64,000 bases of DNA from Luteibacter sp. UNCMF331Sha3.1 (GCF_900109915.1 NZ_FOBU01000001.1:1842707-1906706), one strand, 5' to 3'. Shown: positions 17,414 through 26,964, numbered from the stretch's first letter. A program made the numbers and translations. Notes: a model not told the origin generated them from the letters alone.

Positions 17414-17445
17414 AAAAAGAAGGCCGCGCCATCGGCGCGGCCTTC
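17414..17445 (-). terminator. intrinsic terminator for the small exported protein gene
   Basis: GAAGGCCGCGCC-ATC-GGCGCGGCCTTC is a perfect 12-bp stem with a 3-base loop. Reading on the minus strand it is followed by TTTTT (A-run 17414-17418). It lies 11 bases beyond the stop of the gene at 17457-17753. In the plus direction there is no T-tract, so it ends mainly minus-strand transcripts. Confidence 0.9.
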
Positions 17446-17456
17446 GATCGCGTCGT

Positions 17457-17753
17457 TTATTTCGCGTCGGGTACCAGATTGGTGAAGCCACCCTTCTTGT
17501 CGAACTGGCACGTGAATGCCTTGTTGCCGTCGATGCCGGCATTGGCCACGCCAGCGATGGAATAACCACTCTCGTCTTCGTTCGCCTTGAGCGGCTGGAG
17601 CTGGATGTAGTCGTTCTTCACATCGAACTTCTTGGCGGCCTTGTCGAGACACTTGGTCGTGAGCTTGCCCGGATCGGGGCGGTCGGACGCGAAAGCGTTG
17701 GAGGCCAGGACGAGGCCGAGCGAAGCGGCCAGGAGGAGGGTGGAATGACGCAT
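17457..17753 (-). CDS. small secreted hypothetical protein
   Basis: 98 residues. The signal peptide (MRHSTLLLAASLGLVLASNAF, then cleavage near ASNAFA-S) leaves a mature protein of about 77 residues with two cysteines (TKCLDKAAKKF and FTCQFDKKGG) that may form a disulfide. I do not recognise the family. The ATG at 17753 has GGAG upstream. It is monocistronic with its own strong terminator and a well separated promoter region, which suggests an independently regulated periplasmic protein. Confidence 0.75.
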   Translation of the reverse strand: MRHSTLLLAASLGLVLASNAFASDRPDPGKLTTKCLDKAAKKFDVKNDYIQLQPLKANEDESGYSIAGVANAGIDGNKAFTCQFDKKGGFTNLVPDAK

Positions 17754-17895
17754 GGGACGATCTCCGTACGGGGCACGAGGCCGGGACACTGTTTCCGGAG
17801 TCTGCCTTTCGGTTCCTTGCGGCAGGATGAATCGCGCCGACGCCGATGCATCCCGGAATCTCAGGCTTTACGAGACATTGTTCGGGGCGGGACCG

Positions 17896-18729
17896 TCACG
17901 CGACCGGAAAATCCGTCGACACGATCAGGTCCCGGTACCGCTCGATCTCGTCGAGCCGCGCGTGATCCGCGTTCTTCAGGGCTGCAAGGGCGTCGCTTCC
18001 CAGCGGTAACCGTAGCGGTGGATGCTCCATCGCCGCGACCTCGATAACCGCCTGCGCGGCGCGGGCGGGGTCGCCGGGCTGGCGTCCGTTGTACTCGCGT
18101 TGCATGCGCGCGACGGCACCGACCGCGGCGTCGTATTCGGGTCGTCCTTCCGCGAGCACGGTGGAGCTTCCGGCGAAGTCCGTACGGAAGCCGCCGGGCT
18201 CCACGATCGTGACGTTCACGCCCACCAGTGCCATTTCGCGCGCAAGCACCTCGCTGAAGCCTTCGACACCCCATTTCGCGGCGGAATAGGGTGCGCGCCC
18301 CGGCGCACCGACGCGTCCACCGACCGACGAGAACTGGATGATGTGCCCATAGCCCTGTTCGCGCATCGTCGGTATGACGGCTTTCGTCATGATGATCGTG
18401 CCGAACAGGTTGGTCTCGATCTGCTGGCGGAAGTCGTCGAGCGATGTGTCCTCCACGGAATTGACGTTGCCGTAGCCCGCGTTGTTCACCAGGACGTCCA
18501 GCCCGCCAAACGCTTTCTGCGCGAAACGGATCGCCTCCGCCGCGGCGACGGGGTCGGTGACGTCGAGTGCGACGGCCGCCACGGCGTCGCCGTAGCGGCG
18601 CGCGAGATCGTCGAGCTGCGAGGGATCGCGTGCCGTGGCGACCAGGCGGTGACCCCTCGCAAGCACGGCCTCGGCCATGGCACGACCCATGCCGCGCGAG
18701 CAACCCGTAATCAACCATCGTTGAGACAT
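17896..18729 (-). CDS. short-chain dehydrogenase/reductase
   Basis: 277 residues of the classical SDR family. The cofactor motif is TGCSRGMG near residue 8, the structural motif NNAG is near 84, and the catalytic Ser (FSSVGG) and YSAAK follow. An Arg pair after strand 2 (ATARDPSQL) favours NADP. No membrane segments are seen. It lies 16 bases downstream of the exported hydrolase gene on the same strand, so the two form an operon. The paired hydrolase suggests a shared catabolic substrate, but that is not specified by the sequence. Confidence 0.9.
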   Translation of the reverse strand: MSQRWLITGCSRGMGRAMAEAVLARGHRLVATARDPSQLDDLARRYGDAVAAVALDVTDPVAAAEAIRFAQKAFGGLDVLVNNAGYGNVNSVEDTSLDDFRQQIETNLFGTIIMTKAVIPTMREQGYGHIIQFSSVGGRVGAPGRAPYSAAKWGVEGFSEVLAREMALVGVNVTIVEPGGFRTDFAGSSTVLAEGRPEYDAAVGAVARMQREYNGRQPGDPARAAQAVIEVAAMEHPPLRLPLGSDALAALKNADHARLDEIERYRDLIVSTDFPVA

Positions 18730-18745
18730 GTCGTGCTCCCGTGGG

Positions 18746-19804
18746 TCAGAGGTGATCCGCATCCACGACGGCCTGAGCGAACGCCTGCGGTGCTTCCTGC
18801 GGCAGGTTGTGCCCGATGCCGCCGCTGATGAGGCGGTATTCGTACTTGCCCGTGAACTTGCCTCGATACGCCTCCGCCGGCGGATGCGGTGCACCGTTGG
18901 CGTCGCCCTCCATCGTGATGGTGGGCACGGCGATCGTCGGTGCTTTCGCCAGTCGCGCTTCGAGGGCGGCGTACTTCGCTTCGCCCTGCGCGAGGTCGAG
19001 CCTCCAGCGGTAATTGTGAATCGCCAGTGCGACCTGGTCCGGATTGTCCAGCGCACTCGCGCTACGCTCGAACGTCGCGTCGTCGAACTTCCACTGCGGC
19101 GAGGCGAGCTGCCAGATCAGCCTAGCGAACGCGTGCGTGTTTGCCTTGTAGCCGGCCAGGCCCCGATCCGTCGCAAAGTAGAACTGGTACCACCATTGCA
19201 ACTCGGCCGCCGGCGGCAGCGGCTGCCTGCCGGCCTCCTGGCTGCCGATGAGATAGCCGCTCACCGATACCAGCGCCTTCACGCGTTCCGGCCACAGCGC
19301 CGCGACGATGTCGGCGGAACGCGCGCCCCAGTCGAACCCCGCCAGCTCCGCGCGCTTGATCTTCAGCACGTCCATGAAGTCGATCACGTCCTGCGCGAGC
19401 GCGGCGGGCTCGGCGTTGCGCTTCGTCGAGTCGGACAGGAAACGCGTACCGCCGTAGCCACGCGCATACGGCACGAGCACGCGGTAGCCCCTGGCGGCGA
19501 GTGCCGGCGCCACGTCGTTGAAGCTGTTGATGTCGTACGGCCAGCCGTGGAGCAGGATCACCACGGGTCCGTTCGAGGGACCGAGCTCGGCGTATTCCAC
19601 GTCCAGCACGCCAGCCTTCACGTGCTTCAGCGGTCCCAGCGACGTGTGGCTACCGACCTCGATCGGATCGATGGTTACGCTGCCGGCCTGCGCGTGCGCC
19701 GATGTGACGGCGCCCAGCGCGGCGATCGTGCCCGCCAATAGCGAGCCAGCGACCGACCCGCGGCGGGCGAGGGACGGCAGTGCGTTGTAATTCTTTGCTT
19801 TCAT
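18746..19804 (-). CDS. exported epoxide-hydrolase-like alpha/beta hydrolase
   Basis: 352 residues. The signal region (about 1-43, LARRGSVAGSLLAGTIAALG, ending AHAQA) is long with a paired Arg and could use Sec or Tat. The catalytic fold shows HGWPYDINSF, the nucleophile elbow GFDWGARSAD with Asp instead of Ser, and ISGGIGHNLPQEAP with the catalytic His. This is the GFDWG type found in soluble epoxide hydrolases and related periplasmic enzymes. The ATG at 19804 has GAGG upstream. First gene of the operon with the SDR. Confidence 0.85.
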   Translation of the reverse strand: MKAKNYNALPSLARRGSVAGSLLAGTIAALGAVTSAHAQAGSVTIDPIEVGSHTSLGPLKHVKAGVLDVEYAELGPSNGPVVILLHGWPYDINSFNDVAPALAARGYRVLVPYARGYGGTRFLSDSTKRNAEPAALAQDVIDFMDVLKIKRAELAGFDWGARSADIVAALWPERVKALVSVSGYLIGSQEAGRQPLPPAAELQWWYQFYFATDRGLAGYKANTHAFARLIWQLASPQWKFDDATFERSASALDNPDQVALAIHNYRWRLDLAQGEAKYAALEARLAKAPTIAVPTITMEGDANGAPHPPAEAYRGKFTGKYEYRLISGGIGHNLPQEAPQAFAQAVVDADHL

Positions 19805-20024
19805 GACGCGCCTCGGTGGCAGGCGAATCGCCTGCGGTCTGGTGGGTTTGTCCGGTGCGCGGTTTGCAGAAACCTGCACCGTCATGCGTATTCCGGCGAA
19901 GCGTGCACGACGTCTCGCCGCGCCTCTTCGTCGCGATCAGTATCGCGACGGTCGCGAGTGGAGCACCAGTTATCGAGTGTTAGGCGGCGTTATGCGGGTG
20001 ACGCCGTCCACGGCGCCGGCAGGG

Positions 20025-20879
20025 TCAATCGTCCTCGGCCGCTTCGCGACCCTGCTGCCGGATCAGTGCTTCCTCGCGTGCGTCGTTGATCGACTGGCGG
20101 ATGCTGTCGAGGTCGACTTCGGATTCATCGGGTTCGAACTCGCCGGTCAGTTCCGAATCCGGTCGGAGTTCGCCCGCTTCGAACATCGCCCACATCTCCT
20201 CGCCGTACCACGTGTCGAAGAGTTCGGGTGCCCAGCGCCCGAGGTGCGCGGTGAGGTTGTTGACATCGCGCAGGAGCATGGCACGCGCGGCGTTGTTGCC
20301 GCTGGCACTGACGACCTGGGGGAAGTCGATCACGATGGGGCCGTCGGGGGCGACGAGTACGTTGTAGGCGGACAGGTCGCCGTGGATCAGTCCGCTGCAC
20401 AGCATGCGCACCACCTGGCGGACCAGTACGCCGTGGTATTCGCGCGCCGTGTCCGCGCTGAGTTCGACCTCGCCGAGGCGAGGTGCCGAAAGGCCCTCGG
20501 CATCGGTGACCAGTTCCATCACCAGCACGCCGTGGAAGTAGCCGTAGGGCTGCGGCACCCGGACGCCGGCTTCCAGCAACTGATAGAGCGCGTCGACCTC
20601 GGTGTTCTTCCAGGCCTGCTCCTGCTGCTTGCGCCCGTACTTCGTGGCCTTGCCCATCGCACGCGCCTCGCGGCTGCCGCGGACCTTGCGACCTTCCTGA
20701 TACTGCACGCGTTGCTGGAAGCTGCGGTGCGCCGAATCCTTGTAGACCTTCGCGCAACGGATGTCGTCGCCGCTGCGGACGACGTACACCGCCGCTTCCT
20801 TGCCGCTCTTGAGCGGACGCAACACTTCGTCGATCACGCCGTCTTCGATCAGCGGCAGCAGGGCTTGAGGGGTCTTCAC
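20025..20879 (-). CDS. RIO1-type serine protein kinase
   Basis: 284 residues from GTG at 20879. The RIO/ABC1-like kinase fold shows LKSGKEAAVYVV (ATP-binding loop and Lys), CAKVYK, the catalytic IHGDLSAYNVL, and the metal motif VIDFPQVV. The C-terminal tail is Asp/Glu-rich. Bacterial RIO proteins such as Pseudomonas PA4780 begin MKTPxxLxPLxEDG, which matches VKTPQALLPLIEDG here, so I prefer this GTG to an upstream ATG at 20957 that would add 26 atypical residues. Targets of bacterial RIO kinases are poorly known. It is monocistronic. Confidence 0.88.
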   Translation of the reverse strand: MKTPQALLPLIEDGVIDEVLRPLKSGKEAAVYVVRSGDDIRCAKVYKDSAHRSFQQRVQYQEGRKVRGSREARAMGKATKYGRKQQEQAWKNTEVDALYQLLEAGVRVPQPYGYFHGVLVMELVTDAEGLSAPRLGEVELSADTAREYHGVLVRQVVRMLCSGLIHGDLSAYNVLVAPDGPIVIDFPQVVSASGNNAARAMLLRDVNNLTAHLGRWAPELFDTWYGEEMWAMFEAGELRPDSELTGEFEPDESEVDLDSIRQSINDAREEALIRQQGREAAEDD

Positions 20880-21018
20880 GGTGTCTCGGGTGGCCGTCGG
20901 CGCAGCGGTGGCTGGCAGTAACCGCCGATTCTGACACCTGCGGCCGCCGTGGGCCATCCGGACCGGGCGCTAGAAAAGCGCCGTGCAACCCGTCACATGT
21001 GTGGCGGGTGGACAGTCG

Positions 21019-21327
21019 CTAGTCGTGGGTACCCGTCGTGACGAGCTGACTGACGTGCCGTGCTTCCGTCAGCGTCAGGGATAACGCGAACGCCGCTTCC
21101 GGGTAATCGGGCGATGGCGGATCCTGCGGCAGCCCTAGCGAGCACACGAGCCAGCATGCCGCGTCGTGGACCTCCATGAGGCCAAGCGCGAGCGCATCGG
21201 CGGCGATGAGCCGGATGAGGAACCGTGCTTCCATCAGATCGTCCGAAATCAGTGCCTCGTTGAGTGCGATACCGTCGCACACGAGCCCCAGCGTGCCGGG
21301 ATGTATGTCGTGTCCCCGTGCGCTCAT
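21019..21327 (-). CDS. hypothetical protein
   Basis: A 102-residue Leu/Ala-rich protein (SDDLMEARFLIRLIAADALA, then LGLMEVHDAACWLVCSLGLP) without a signal peptide. The amphipathic helical pattern, rather than a membrane segment, and normal codon bias support it as a real gene. I do not recognise it. It lies alone between the RIO kinase and an empty region. Confidence 0.55.
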   Translation of the reverse strand: MSARGHDIHPGTLGLVCDGIALNEALISDDLMEARFLIRLIAADALALGLMEVHDAACWLVCSLGLPQDPPSPDYPEAAFALSLTLTEARHVSQLVTTGTHD

Positions 21328-21731
21328 GTCGGCAGGGAAGCCGGCCGTGCGCCATGGCGCATGGACGGAAGGTCGAGGGTGACGTCATGCGGCATACGAT
21401 TGGCTTCCCCCTGGGGCGCGAGTGCGTGGACCTGCCGCACCTGGTGTGCCGCCCGGCACCGCATGCGAGCGGCACGCGTCCGGCCGCACGCATACCATCC
21501 GTCGCGCGACGCAGACGTTTTGCATACGTCTGCGCCATTCGTCTTCACGTAGATGAACGACGGGGATCGGATCGCGCTGCCGGTGCGCGCGATCACGCAG
21601 CGGGCAGGCATGTCTTTCCGCCGATAGAGGAAAACTTTTCCGGGCAGGCTCGCGTAGGCCTTCCATGACGCGCCCCGGGCGGCCCATTTCAACGTTTGCG
21701 CGGATGGCACGGCTTTTGATTGCACCAAGGC
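21328..21731. other. 404-base stretch without a supported gene
   Basis: ORFs on both strands here have scrambled codon bias and no recognisable domain. The only structure I see is the dyad at 21510-21534. The spacer should contain promoters for the flanking divergent small genes, but none matches well enough to place. Confidence 0.4.
21510..21534. repeat. perfect 9-bp inverted repeat
   Basis: CGCAGACGT-TTTGCAT-ACGTCTGCG is a perfect 9+9 inverted repeat with a 7-base AT-rich centre, inside the gene-free stretch. No T-tract follows on either strand, so an operator is likelier than a terminator. Which gene it would serve is unclear. Confidence 0.45.
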
Positions 21732-22025
21732 ATGACCATCCTGCTGAACGCGTGCGAGACGCTGTATCTGCCGTTAGCGCAGCCCAACCGCATGTTTCCG
21801 TGGGAGGTGTTCCATGGCAAGAACCGGATGGGCGCCTTCGCGACCCAGGAAGAGTGTTTCCGCCATGCACTCAGGCTGGCGAACAGCCTGGGAAGCCGCG
21901 GCGGCAGCGCCGTGCGCCTGAAGATCGAGGATGAACAGGGCGGATGGACGACGGTAGACGGCTATGTCCCCGAGCCTGCCGTTCGCGAGGCCGCGCCAGT
22001 GCGGAGGGCGCTGCAGCGCGAGTGA
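21732..22025 (+). CDS. small hypothetical protein
   Basis: 97 residues. The middle resembles small beta-alpha proteins of the DUF2188 kind (AFATQEECFRHALRLANSLG, then VRLKIEDEQGGWTTVDGYVP), which is a tentative comparison. There is no signal peptide. The ATG at 21732 starts MTILLNACETLYLPL. An in-frame TTG at 21720 would add four residues. No operon partner; the next gene begins 84 bases later. Confidence 0.6.
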   Translation: MTILLNACETLYLPLAQPNRMFPWEVFHGKNRMGAFATQEECFRHALRLANSLGSRGGSAVRLKIEDEQGGWTTVDGYVPEPAVREAAPVRRALQRE

Positions 22026-22109
22026 TCCCGGCGGCCACGGGTATCCCGGGCATCCTTGGTAAAGGCGTCCCGGCGCACTAAGCTCGGGTCACCCTCAAGG
22101 ATCGCCTCC

Positions 22110-22784
22110 ATGAACTCCGGTGCCGGCTCGATCGCCCTGGGCGATGCCCAGTTTCGCCGCGAGGCGGCGCACGCGCTGACCACGCCATTGGGCAGTCTGT
22201 TGCTGCAGGCGGAGCTCATCGAGCACCTCCTGCGTCACGGGGAGGTGGCGAAGGCTCAGGCCGCCGCGGGCGCACTGGTGAACGACTGCGAGGCCTTCGG
22301 CCACATGCTGCGCGACGTGTTCGCGGCGATGTCCGACATGGCTGAAGATGGCGCCGTCGATGCCGACCCACGCGCTTGTCTCGACGCCGCACTGGATGAC
22401 CTCGGCGAGACGGGCGTGACGATCGGCTACCAGGGCGATGCCCCGCGGGTGGCCCTGCCTTCGCGTGCGCTGGAAGCCTTGATGCGTCGCGTGGTCGTCG
22501 AGGCGACGGCGCTGGGCGCTTCGATGCCTCGCATGATCGGTGTCGTCGCGGGAGCGACGCTTCGCCTGTCGGTGCACGAGGAGAATGCCCCGACGGCGGT
22601 CCTGCGCGATACCCCGTTCGAGGGGCCCGACGGGCTGAACCTGTGGACGGCGCGCGCGATCGCAGCGCGTCACGGCGGCACGCTCTTCGTTCCCGAGGAC
22701 GGCACGGCGGTTCTGGAGATCGTCCTGCCGATCTCCGCCCGCCACCTCAGTCAGCCGGATCCGGTCGCCCCGCGGCGTCGATGA
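22110..22784 (+). CDS. small histidine-kinase-like protein
   Basis: 224 residues with no sensor or membrane segment. A HisKA-like H-box is present at the start (REAAHALTTPLGSLLL, His21). The C-terminal half resembles a worn HATPase fold: GPDGLNLWTARAIAARHGG stands in for the G2 box, but no convincing N-box or DxGxG is seen, so ATP binding is doubtful. It could act as a histidine phosphotransfer protein or an accessory to the adjacent hybrid kinase. Its last 38 bases overlap the 3' end of that convergent gene. Confidence 0.7.
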   Translation: MNSGAGSIALGDAQFRREAAHALTTPLGSLLLQAELIEHLLRHGEVAKAQAAAGALVNDCEAFGHMLRDVFAAMSDMAEDGAVDADPRACLDAALDDLGETGVTIGYQGDAPRVALPSRALEALMRRVVVEATALGASMPRMIGVVAGATLRLSVHEENAPTAVLRDTPFEGPDGLNLWTARAIAARHGGTLFVPEDGTAVLEIVLPISARHLSQPDPVAPRRR

Positions 22785-25700
22785 GCTTCGAAAGCGCGGA
22801 CGTCAGCGAACGCATCGACACCGGCTTGCTCAGGTGGGCGTCGAAACCCGCGTCGAGGGCCTTGCGCTGATCGGCCAGACGGCCAAAACCCGTGAGCGCG
22901 ATGGCCAGGATGTGAGCCGTCGCGGGATTGGCCCGGACGTTCCGTATGAGGTCGTGCCCGTCCATGCCAGGCATGCCGATGTCGGAAAGCAGCGTATCGA
23001 ACGAGCCTTCGCCGATAAGCGCCAGGGCTTCCTCGCCGCTGCTTACCGCCGTCGCCGTCGCGCCTTCCGCCGTGAGCAGCTGGGAAAACGGTTGCAGCAA
23101 TTCGAGTGAGTCGTCGACGATCAGAATGTGCCGACCGCGGAGCACGGTCGACGCGGCAGGGATCGTTTCGGTCTTCTCATCCTCCACGGGCGTCACGGCA
23201 CGTCGCGGAATGGTCACCGTGAACAGCGAACCCTTGCCCAGTCCGTCCGAGGCGGCCTCGACGGTGCCACCGTGCATTTCCACGAGCTCCCGGACAAGGG
23301 CGAGACCGATCCCGAGGCCGCCGCTTTGTGCCCCCCGCTCACCTTGTTCGAACATGGTGAAGACGCGTCCCGCCAGCTCCGGCGACATACCGACGCCGTT
23401 GTCTCGAACCTGGAGTGTCGCGTGGTCGGGTTCGACGGAGAGCGACACCGCGATGGACCCGCCATCGCGTCCGAATTTGACGGCGTTGCTGAGCAGGTTC
23501 CAGATGACCTGCTCGACGCGGGTCGCGTCGGCGGAGATGACGAGATCGGTGCCCGGCAATCGAAGGTGCAGCTCCATGCGACGCTTCGCGAGCATGTCGC
23601 CCATGCTCGCGGCGATGCGGCGGATGCACTCGGTGACGTTTACCGGACCGATGTTCAGCGTGAGCTTTCCGGTGTTCACGCGCGACAGGTCGAGGAGGTC
23701 GTCGATGATCTGCGCCTGGCCCTCGACCGTTCGGCTGATGGCTTCGGCGGCCGTGCGCATCGTATCGTCCGCGGCCGCACCGGCGGATCGTGCGATGAGC
23801 TCCGCATTCATGAGAATCAGGTTCAATGGATGCTTCAGCTCGTGCGACATCACGGCGAGGAACTCGTCCTTGAGGTCGTTCGCGCTCTGCGCCTGCTGTC
23901 GGGACGCGGTTTCCGCACTGAGGAGATCCTCGCGCGCGTTGTCGCGATGCTTGCTCAGCGTCACGTCCCGCAGCACCTTGACGAACCCGGAGGCGTTTCC
24001 CTGCGACAGCGGCACCGTGATCCCGCTGCAGAAGATGCGCTCGCCGTTCGCGCGGAGATACCAGCAGTCTTCGGACGCGCGTCCTTCCGACAATGCGCGC
24101 TCCATCTCCCGATGGAACGCGCCCGAGGCACGATCCTCCGGTGGGAAGATGACGTCGGCGCCCCGTCCGATCGCGTCGATCGACGAGTAGCCGAAGATGC
24201 GTTCCGCGCCGCGGCTCCAGGACGTGATCATCCCTTCGGCGGTGGTCGTGATGAAGGCGTAGTCGGTCGCGCTGTCCGCCACCAGGCGCATGCGTTCTTC
24301 ACTGCTACGCGCCGCTTCCTCCGCCGCCCGGCGCCGGGTGATGTCGATGAAGGTAAGCACCGCGCCTTCGATGCGATCCTCGGACGTTCGATACGGCAGG
24401 ATGCGGGCGATGTACCAGCGGCCGTCGCGACCACCGATCTCACGCTCGATGGTGCGCAGGAACTGAAAGGCCTGGGTGGCGTCGCCGGCGAGATCCGGAT
24501 AATCGAGGCTGTGGTTCAGGTCGAGCAGCGATCGGCCGACGTCTGCCGCGATCAGGCGGAAAATGTCGGCCGCGCGAGGCGTGAATCGCTTGATGCACAT
24601 GTCCTGATCCACGAACACGGTAGCGATGTCGGTGGACGTCACCAGATTCTGCAGATCGTCGTTGACCTTCGCGGTCTCATCGACCTTTTGCTTCAGCTCG
24701 TGGTTGACCGTGATCAGCTCTTCGTTGACCGACTGCAGTTCTTCCTTGCTGGTTTCCAGCTCCTCCGTCGCGGATCTCAACTCCTCGTTGATCGACTGCA
24801 GCTCCTCGTTGGAGGCTTTCAGCTCCTCGCTCGACGTTTCCGATTCTTCGATCGTCGCCTGGAGCTGCTCCTTGGTGCGCCGGAGTTCTTCTTCCAGCTG
24901 CAGGAGCAGCGGGGTCTGTTCGTGATCGGCCGACTCGCCCGCCGGGCGTTCCGTGGGATCCCCCTCGCGGAACACGACGAGCTGATAGCCGTCGCCGGGA
25001 GGCGCCACCACGGGAATGACCTCGATGCTTACGGTGCCCGGCTGGCCGTTACGATGCCACGCCACCGCGCCCGACCGGACCGGCTCGGCGCCGTGCGACG
25101 CCCGGAACATCGCGGTGCGTAGCTCGAGGCGCAGTTCCGGGGCGATCAGGCCGGTGATCTGGTAGGACGGTGCGCCACCCGCCAGGCGGAGAAAATCGCC
25201 AGCGCGGCCGGACATGTGGGCGATGTGCCCTTCGCGATCCACGAGGATGCTCGCGGGGAACTGCTCCTCCACGGCCTTCCTGTGGATCTCGGCGAGATCC
25301 CGGTTGCTTCGGTCGGCCGCCGATTCCTGCTGCACGACGCCGGTCGGGATCGTCGAAGGCACATGCCTCGTCGGGCCCTGCAGGTAGTGACCGGAACGCG
25401 CGCCGGGCGTCGCGCGGTAGATCCGGTTCTTCTTGTCGACCGGCGAAAAGTACTTCGACGAAACTTCCGCGGATTCCGAACTACCCAGGAAGAGATAGCC
25501 GCCGGGCTTCAGTGCGAAGTGGAACATCTCGAGGACATGCGCCTGCACATCGCGGTTGAGATAGATGAGCAGGTTGCGGCAGGTAATGAGATCCAGCTTC
25601 GAAAATGGCGGATCCTGGATGACGTTGTGCCTGGCGAACATCACGCGTTCCCGCAAGGCCTTCGTGAGTCGGTAGACCTTCTCCTCGCGAACGAAGAACG

Positions 25701-26898
25701 CGTTGACGCGGGCCGGGATGATGTCGGTGACGACGGCCGGGGGATAGCAGGCGCGTCGGGCATAGGCGATCGCTTCTTCATCGATGTCCGTACCGAATAC
25801 CTGGACACCGACGTTCTTCGGCGCGGCCGCTTCGGAAAGGAGCATCGCGATCGAATAGGCTTCCTCGCCGGTGGCGCAGCCCGCGCACCAGGCACGAACA
25901 CGATCGCTTTCGTCGAGCGTCTCGAACAGCTGCGGAATGACCGTGCGCTCGAGCGCATCGAAGGCATCCCTGTCCCGGAAGAAGTTCGTCACGCTGATCA
26001 GCATGTCCTTGAGCAACGCCGGCCGTTCGTGCGAATGCTCCTTGAGATAGTCGCGATACGCACCCAGCGCGGAAAGCCCGTTGACCTGCATGCGCCGCTC
26101 GATCCGGCGCAGCACGGTGGCCCGCTTGTAAGACCGGAAGTCGTGGCCCGTCTTCGTGCGAAGGATCAGCATGATCTCGTGCAGGGCGGCCTCGTCGATC
26201 TGCGACGCCGTCGCGGCGACTGGCATTCCGTCCGCATCGGCGTCGGCGAGCGCGTCCTCCGGGATGGCAATCCTTGCCGCTTCGCTCGTCAGCGCGAGGA
26301 TCCGCTCCGGAAGATCCGACAGAGGCAGCACGATGTCGACGGCGCCGGTCGCGATGGCCGACAGGGGCATCTGCGAGTACTCGGCATCGTCGGGGTGCTG
26401 TGCCAGCGTGATGCCGCCACGCTCCTTGATGCGCGCGATGCCGATGGACCCATCGGATCCCGTGCCGGTCAGGATCACCGCGATCGCGCGCTCGCGATGC
26501 ACCTCGGCGAGGGTCCGGAAGAAATAGTCGATCGCGACATGCTTGCCGGCCCGCGGCGGAAGATCGGTCAGGCGCAGGTGCCCGTCGCTCATCGACAAGG
26601 CCTTGCGCGGCGAGATGACGTAGATCTCGTTCTTTCGCAGCGCCACCGCTTCGTTTACCTGCACCACGCGCATGCTGGTGGATCGCTGGAGGATGCGGTC
26701 GGCGATGCTGTCGTGCTCGGGCGACAGGTGCATCACGATGACGAACGCCATGCCGGGATTCGGCGGCATGGATTCGAAAAACTGCCCGAGCGCGGCGAGG
26801 CCGCCGGCCGACGTCCCCAATCCCACCACCGGAAAGTCCAGGGTGCTGACCTGTATGTTCGGGTCGGCTTCCGGATCGGTTGGGGGGAGGTCGGACAT
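22747..26898 (-). CDS. CheB-CheR-PAS hybrid histidine kinase with receiver
   Basis: 1383 residues. A CheB methylesterase domain (20-200) has an intact triad Ser30 (GTSAGG), His57 and Asp149 (GTGSDG). A CheR methyltransferase domain (about 225-490) has TNFFRD and AGCATGEEAYSIA. A PAS domain and a long Glu/Leu-rich coiled coil (about 650-735, EELKASNEELQSINEELRSA) follow, then two further PAS domains, HisKA with His1019 (MSHELKHPLN), HATPase with DNGVGM and GLGIGLAL, and a C-terminal receiver with Asp1306. No transmembrane segment is seen. The ATG at 26898 is preceded by AAGG. No che genes are adjacent. The sigma-54 regulator at 26965 is immediately upstream on the same strand. Confidence 0.93.
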   Translation of the reverse strand: MSDLPPTDPEADPNIQVSTLDFPVVGLGTSAGGLAALGQFFESMPPNPGMAFVIVMHLSPEHDSIADRILQRSTSMRVVQVNEAVALRKNEIYVISPRKALSMSDGHLRLTDLPPRAGKHVAIDYFFRTLAEVHRERAIAVILTGTGSDGSIGIARIKERGGITLAQHPDDAEYSQMPLSAIATGAVDIVLPLSDLPERILALTSEAARIAIPEDALADADADGMPVAATASQIDEAALHEIMLILRTKTGHDFRSYKRATVLRRIERRMQVNGLSALGAYRDYLKEHSHERPALLKDMLISVTNFFRDRDAFDALERTVIPQLFETLDESDRVRAWCAGCATGEEAYSIAMLLSEAAAPKNVGVQVFGTDIDEEAIAYARRACYPPAVVTDIIPARVNAFFVREEKVYRLTKALRERVMFARHNVIQDPPFSKLDLITCRNLLIYLNRDVQAHVLEMFHFALKPGGYLFLGSSESAEVSSKYFSPVDKKNRIYRATPGARSGHYLQGPTRHVPSTIPTGVVQQESAADRSNRDLAEIHRKAVEEQFPASILVDREGHIAHMSGRAGDFLRLAGGAPSYQITGLIAPELRLELRTAMFRASHGAEPVRSGAVAWHRNGQPGTVSIEVIPVVAPPGDGYQLVVFREGDPTERPAGESADHEQTPLLLQLEEELRRTKEQLQATIEESETSSEELKASNEELQSINEELRSATEELETSKEELQSVNEELITVNHELKQKVDETAKVNDDLQNLVTSTDIATVFVDQDMCIKRFTPRAADIFRLIAADVGRSLLDLNHSLDYPDLAGDATQAFQFLRTIEREIGGRDGRWYIARILPYRTSEDRIEGAVLTFIDITRRRAAEEAARSSEERMRLVADSATDYAFITTTAEGMITSWSRGAERIFGYSSIDAIGRGADVIFPPEDRASGAFHREMERALSEGRASEDCWYLRANGERIFCSGITVPLSQGNASGFVKVLRDVTLSKHRDNAREDLLSAETASRQQAQSANDLKDEFLAVMSHELKHPLNLILMNAELIARSAGAAADDTMRTAAEAISRTVEGQAQIIDDLLDLSRVNTGKLTLNIGPVNVTECIRRIAASMGDMLAKRRMELHLRLPGTDLVISADATRVEQVIWNLLSNAVKFGRDGGSIAVSLSVEPDHATLQVRDNGVGMSPELAGRVFTMFEQGERGAQSGGLGIGLALVRELVEMHGGTVEAASDGLGKGSLFTVTIPRRAVTPVEDEKTETIPAASTVLRGRHILIVDDSLELLQPFSQLLTAEGATATAVSSGEEALALIGEGSFDTLLSDIGMPGMDGHDLIRNVRANPATAHILAIALTGFGRLADQRKALDAGFDAHLSKPVSMRSLTSALSKLIDAAGRPDPAD

Positions 26899-26964
26899 CG
26901 GATCGGCCTTGAGGCAGCAGGTGGCTGATTGTCGCCGATGCGCGGTCAAAAGGGGTCGAAGCGG

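Noticed and set aside
21324..21728. A 134-codon minus-strand ORF in the empty spacer
   Set aside because: Codon bias is unlike the genome, it overlaps the neighbouring gene out of frame, and no domain is seen.
22747..26898. Chemotaxis operon
   Set aside because: CheB and CheR occur only as domains of the hybrid kinase; no cheA, cheW, cheY or chemoreceptor is nearby.
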